This document shows positions 61,990 to 64,000 of a stretch of 64,000 nucleotides of DNA, piece after piece. Location: positions 1 to 64,000 of the forward strand of contig JAUYAK010000029.1 of NCBI GenBank assembly GCA_030693515.1. The letters are read 5' to 3'. The notes beneath the pieces were generated by a model. The model was not told the origin of the DNA and searched no databases. It saw nothing but the letters and a program-made list of their open reading frames with translations. Every line of letters starts with the position of its first letter. Position 1 is the stretch's first letter. The stretch comes from Opitutaceae bacterium (GTDB lineage: Bacteria > Verrucomicrobiota > Verrucomicrobiia > Opitutales > Opitutaceae). The position numbers and the translations under genes were made by a program.

Positions 61990-62337
61990 ATGGGCGCCAT
62001 GAAGAAGAAAAAGACCTCAACCCACGTGCTCGGGATTCAGCCGACCAAGCGGGTGACCGCCGCGCAGATCCGCGAGGATGGAAAAATCTACGGCCTGCGC
62101 CGCGACGCGCTGGGTGTGCGCGAGGCCAAGAACCAGCTTTCCAGCCTCCTTCAGCGGGCCGCCGGCGGGGAGGAAATCGTGATCACGAGCGACGGGGTGC
62201 CCGCCGCCATGATCGTGCGCTACAAGCCGGTGATTCGAGGGAAACCTTTCAAGCCGCATTGGAAATTGCTCCGATCGATGCCGATGACTTCGGATTCGAC
62301 CGTGCTCATTCGGAAGATGCGGGACGCGGGTTATTGA
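61990..62337 (+). CDS. Phd/YefM-type antitoxin
   Basis: A 115-residue protein with a lysine-rich start (MGAMKKKKTSTHVLG) and a core typical of Phd/YefM antitoxins: VREAKNQLSSLLQRAAGGEEIVITSDGVPAAMIVRY (seen in two parts, about 46-80). The tail after that should bind and block the toxin. The N-terminal extension of about 40 residues is longer than usual. It is followed 26 bases later by a PIN-domain toxin gene. The start may be nine bases later (62. kb ATG at 61999). Confidence 0.82.
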   Translation: MGAMKKKKTSTHVLGIQPTKRVTAAQIREDGKIYGLRRDALGVREAKNQLSSLLQRAAGGEEIVITSDGVPAAMIVRYKPVIRGKPFKPHWKLLRSMPMTSDSTVLIRKMRDAGY

Positions 62338-62363
62338 GTGAGCCGCGCAACGCGGCTGATGAC

Positions 62364-62783
62364 ATGTATCTCGATTCTTCCGTGTTGGTGAAGCTCTACG
62401 TCGCCGAACCGGATTCGGCGGCGTGCAGCGAAGGAGTAGCTGGTTCGGGCATCGCCTCGTCGGCGCTGGCCTATGGCGAGGTTTGCGCGGCGCTGCTGGC
62501 CAAGGAGCGTGCGGATGAAATCACGGCGGAGGTGCGCCATGCAGCGTGGGCCGCATTTTTGGAGGACATCGACGCGGGCGTGCTGACCCTTTTTGATCTG
62601 AATGCGATCACCGTGCGCGATGCGACGGTGGTGATGGAAGAAGTTCATCCCCACGTCTCGCTCCGCACGCTCGATGCGCTCCATTTGGCGACGTATCGCA
62701 TTGCCAACACCGGGGCACTCTACACGGCGGACAAACGGATGAAGGCGGCGGCCAGATTTCTCGAGTTCGAGTTGGCTGAATAG
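62364..62783 (+). CDS. PIN-domain toxin (VapC-like)
   Basis: The 139 residues begin MYLDSSVLVKLYVAEP, with the first PIN-domain Asp (D4). Further acidic residues are E39 in AYGEVCAAL, an Asp in RTLDALHLATYRIA and one in LYTADKRMKAA. These make a complete PIN nuclease site. It follows the Phd/YefM-like antitoxin, so the two form a type II pair. VapC toxins cut specific tRNA or rRNA. GC content is a bit lower than in nearby chromosomal genes. Confidence 0.85.
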   Translation: MYLDSSVLVKLYVAEPDSAACSEGVAGSGIASSALAYGEVCAALLAKERADEITAEVRHAAWAAFLEDIDAGVLTLFDLNAITVRDATVVMEEVHPHVSLRTLDALHLATYRIANTGALYTADKRMKAAARFLEFELAE

Positions 62784-62795
62784 GCTCGGCGCGGT

Positions 62796-63115
62796 TTACA
62801 GCAGGCTGAGCTGGGAATCATCGGCCGGCGCGACGCTGATTTTCTTCTTCGGCTTCGCCGTTGGCGCGGCGGCGGGGAGCGTGACGTCGGTGTCGTCGCG
62901 CTCTAATTTCGCGAGGATGGTCTTGGCGCGATCAATCACGCTGAGAGGCAGGCCGGCGAGGCGGGCGACTTGGATGCCGTAGCTGCGGTCGGCGGCGCCG
63001 GGGACCACGCGGCGCACGAAGACGATCTCGTCGTTCCACTCCTTCACGGCGACGGAGAAGTTGCGCAGGCGCGGAAGGTGTTTCTCGAGCTGCGTGAGCT
63101 CCTGAGTGTCGCAAA
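62796..63115 (-). pseudogene. mutS: 3' remnant of mutS, frameshifted at its left end
   Basis: About 105 codons match the MutS C-terminus: [52 protein letters not shown] (in two parts), [14 protein letters not shown], and the clamp-binding end DDSQLSLL. Reading upstream, the normal FATHYxEL motif is broken: TTTGCGACAC joins TCAGGAG with about four bases missing. The 5' part of the gene is absent; the neighbouring hydrolase terminator abuts it. The protein would therefore lack its ATPase core, and this copy cannot be a working MutS. A true mutS may exist elsewhere. Confidence 0.75.
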
Positions 63116-63144
63116 AAAGCCCGCTCCAAGGATGTGGAGCGGGT
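63113..63144 (-). terminator. intrinsic terminator after the alpha/beta hydrolase gene
   Basis: On the minus strand CCCGCTCC pairs with GGAGCGGG (63120-63127 and 63136-63143) around an eight-base loop, followed by six T (the A-run at 63113-63118). It follows the hydrolase stop and its T-run touches the mutS remnant, which helps mark the junction. Confidence 0.85.
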
Positions 63145-63167
63145 GATGTGAACGAATTGAGAATCCC

Positions 63168-64000
63168 TTACTTCAGGTTCTTCTCAAAGAATGCAGTGAT
63201 CTGGTTGAAGGGAATCTTTTCCGAGCGGTCGTAGAGATCGACATGGTTCGCACCGGGAATGATTAGCAGTTCCTTCGGTTGCGCCGCGGCGGCGTAGGCG
63301 GTTTCGCTGAAGTAGCGTGAGTGCGCTTTTTCACCGTGAATGAAGAGAATCGGCCGCGGCGAAATTTCCGCGATGTAGGTCAGGAGCGGCATATTCATGA
63401 ACGACAGCGGCGTCGTGACCGACCAAGCGTTGCCCGAATTGACCGCGCGCGGATGGAACCCGCGCGGCGTCCGGTAGTAGTCGTGGTAGTCCACCAGGAA
63501 CTGGGCTTCGCCACCCTTCAGATCGTTGTAGGGCGGTTGATAGGCGGGCGCGCCCTTCTCGGCGTCCTGCCAACGCAGTTGGCTGAGCTGCTCCAGCATT
63601 TGGGTGCGCTGCTCGAGGGTCACACTGTCGTTGTAGCCCTTCGACATCACGCGGGTCATGTCATACATGGTGCTGGTCACGACGGCCTTGATGCGTTTGT
63701 CCACCGCGGTGGCATTCAGCGCCATGCCGCCCCAGCCGCAAATGCCGATGATGCCGATGCGATTCCGGTTCACCCGCGCGTTCAGCCCGAGGAAATCCAC
63801 CGCGGCGCTGAAGTCCTCGGTGTTGATGTCGGGCGAGGCAATGTTGCGAGGCTCGCCGCCGCTCTCCCCGGTGTAGGACGGATCGAATGCAAGGGAAACG
63901 AAGCCGCGCGCGGCCATCGTATTCGCATAGAGTCCGGAAGACTGCTCCTTGACCGCGCCGAACGGACCGCTGATCGCCAGCGCCGGCAGCGGTTTGCCGT
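63168..64000 (-). CDS. alpha/beta hydrolase, 5' end outside window
   Basis: The frame is open to the right edge (visible GKPLPALAISGPFGAVKEQS), so the first ATG in view (63917) is not the start. The visible 277 residues show the alpha/beta hydrolase core: GFVSLAFDPSYTGESGGEP, the nucleophile elbow IGICGWGGMALN (Gly-x-Cys-x-Gly, so Cys replaces the usual Ser, as in dienelactone hydrolases), ILFIHGEKAHSRYF (acid strand) and GANHVDLYD (catalytic His). Similar proteins act on small esters or cyclic lactones. The gene seems less GC-rich than the window average, and it sits next to a truncated mutS, so it may be acquired. Confidence 0.85.
   Translation of the reverse strand, partial: GKPLPALAISGPFGAVKEQSSGLYANTMAARGFVSLAFDPSYTGESGGEPRNIASPDINTEDFSAAVDFLGLNARVNRNRIGIIGICGWGGMALNATAVDKRIKAVVTSTMYDMTRVMSKGYNDSVTLEQRTQMLEQLSQLRWQDAEKGAPAYQPPYNDLKGGEAQFLVDYHDYYRTPRGFHPRAVNSGNAWSVTTPLSFMNMPLLTYIAEISPRPILFIHGEKAHSRYFSETAYAAAAQPKELLIIPGANHVDLYDRSEKIPFNQITAFFEKNLK

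Overview
The window is a GC-rich (clearly well over 60% by eye), densely packed stretch of chromosome from a Gram-negative bacterium that fits the Verrucomicrobiota, most likely family Opitutaceae. The reasons are a TonB-dependent receptor whose plug begins with the Opitutus-type 'LSEFRVDTSKDRGY' segment, a CHRD protein with the C-terminal module common in that group, RNase HIII, many Planctomycetes/Verrucomicrobia-type secreted enzymes (DUF1080, PhoD, sulfatase-like, GMC/gluconate-dehydrogenase pairs), and dispersed palindromes. Few starts have a good Shine-Dalgarno sequence, so most starts were chosen from protein family boundaries, overlaps and signal peptides. No prophage, insertion sequence, CRISPR array, rRNA or replication origin is seen.

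Layout. 1-9.9 kb: end of an AsmA-like protein, then a promoter and leader terminator before the translation and ribosome-maturation operon nusA-infB-rbfA-nrnA-truB-ribF. 9.9-12.5 kb: tRNA-Val(GAC), a YdcF-like protein and recN. 12.5-16.3 kb (minus): overlapping lipoprotein-resB-ccsA operon for System II cytochrome c maturation. 16.5-20.3 kb: a secreted CHRD protein, then a fused PxpB-PxpC and PxpA (5-oxoprolinase). 20.3-25.4 kb (minus): a PAS/SpoIIE phosphatase, a secreted metallophosphoesterase, a TPR protein and YchF. 25.5-29.5 kb: an unknown protein, ribosomal protein S21, a TIM-barrel isomerase, MutY and RNase HIII. 29.5-34.8 kb: a FecI-type sigma factor, FecR-type anti-sigma factor and a TonB-dependent receptor with an STN signalling domain, a complete cell-surface signalling cassette.

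34.9-43.3 kb: OPRT, an AT-richer MltR-like gene that looks acquired, a PhoD-type phosphatase, an exported methyltransferase overlapping a sulfatase-fold protein that has lost its catalytic residues, a membrane protein and a hybrid histidine kinase. 43.4-52.6 kb (minus): BirA, then a GldA/GldF/GldG-like ABC system with a DUF4340 protein and a large AsmA-like protein. 52.6-57.4 kb: two unknown proteins, then a likely periplasmic sugar-oxidation module (SGNH esterase fused to DUF1080, GMC oxidoreductase, gluconate-dehydrogenase subunit 3). 57.5-61.6 kb: DUF1697, an exported beta-carbonic anhydrase, lgt, gcvT and gcvH. 61.6-64 kb: a scarred region with a Phd/PIN toxin-antitoxin pair between two remnants of mutS 3' ends, and an alpha/beta hydrolase running off the window.

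The strongest extra signal is a set of dispersed extragenic palindromes. Most have a GTAG or GTGG head followed by a hairpin, usually in inverted pairs, and three of them supply the stop codon of the upstream gene. Two further repeat types (an AAAATCG type and a GAGAGC type) behave similarly, and one copy of the AAAATCG type sits in frame inside the sulfatase-like gene. The other most notable items are the catalytically dead sulfatase coupled to an exported methyltransferase, the predicted 3-keto-glycoside module, the dual-signal-peptide TonB receptor, and the possible attenuator in front of nusA.
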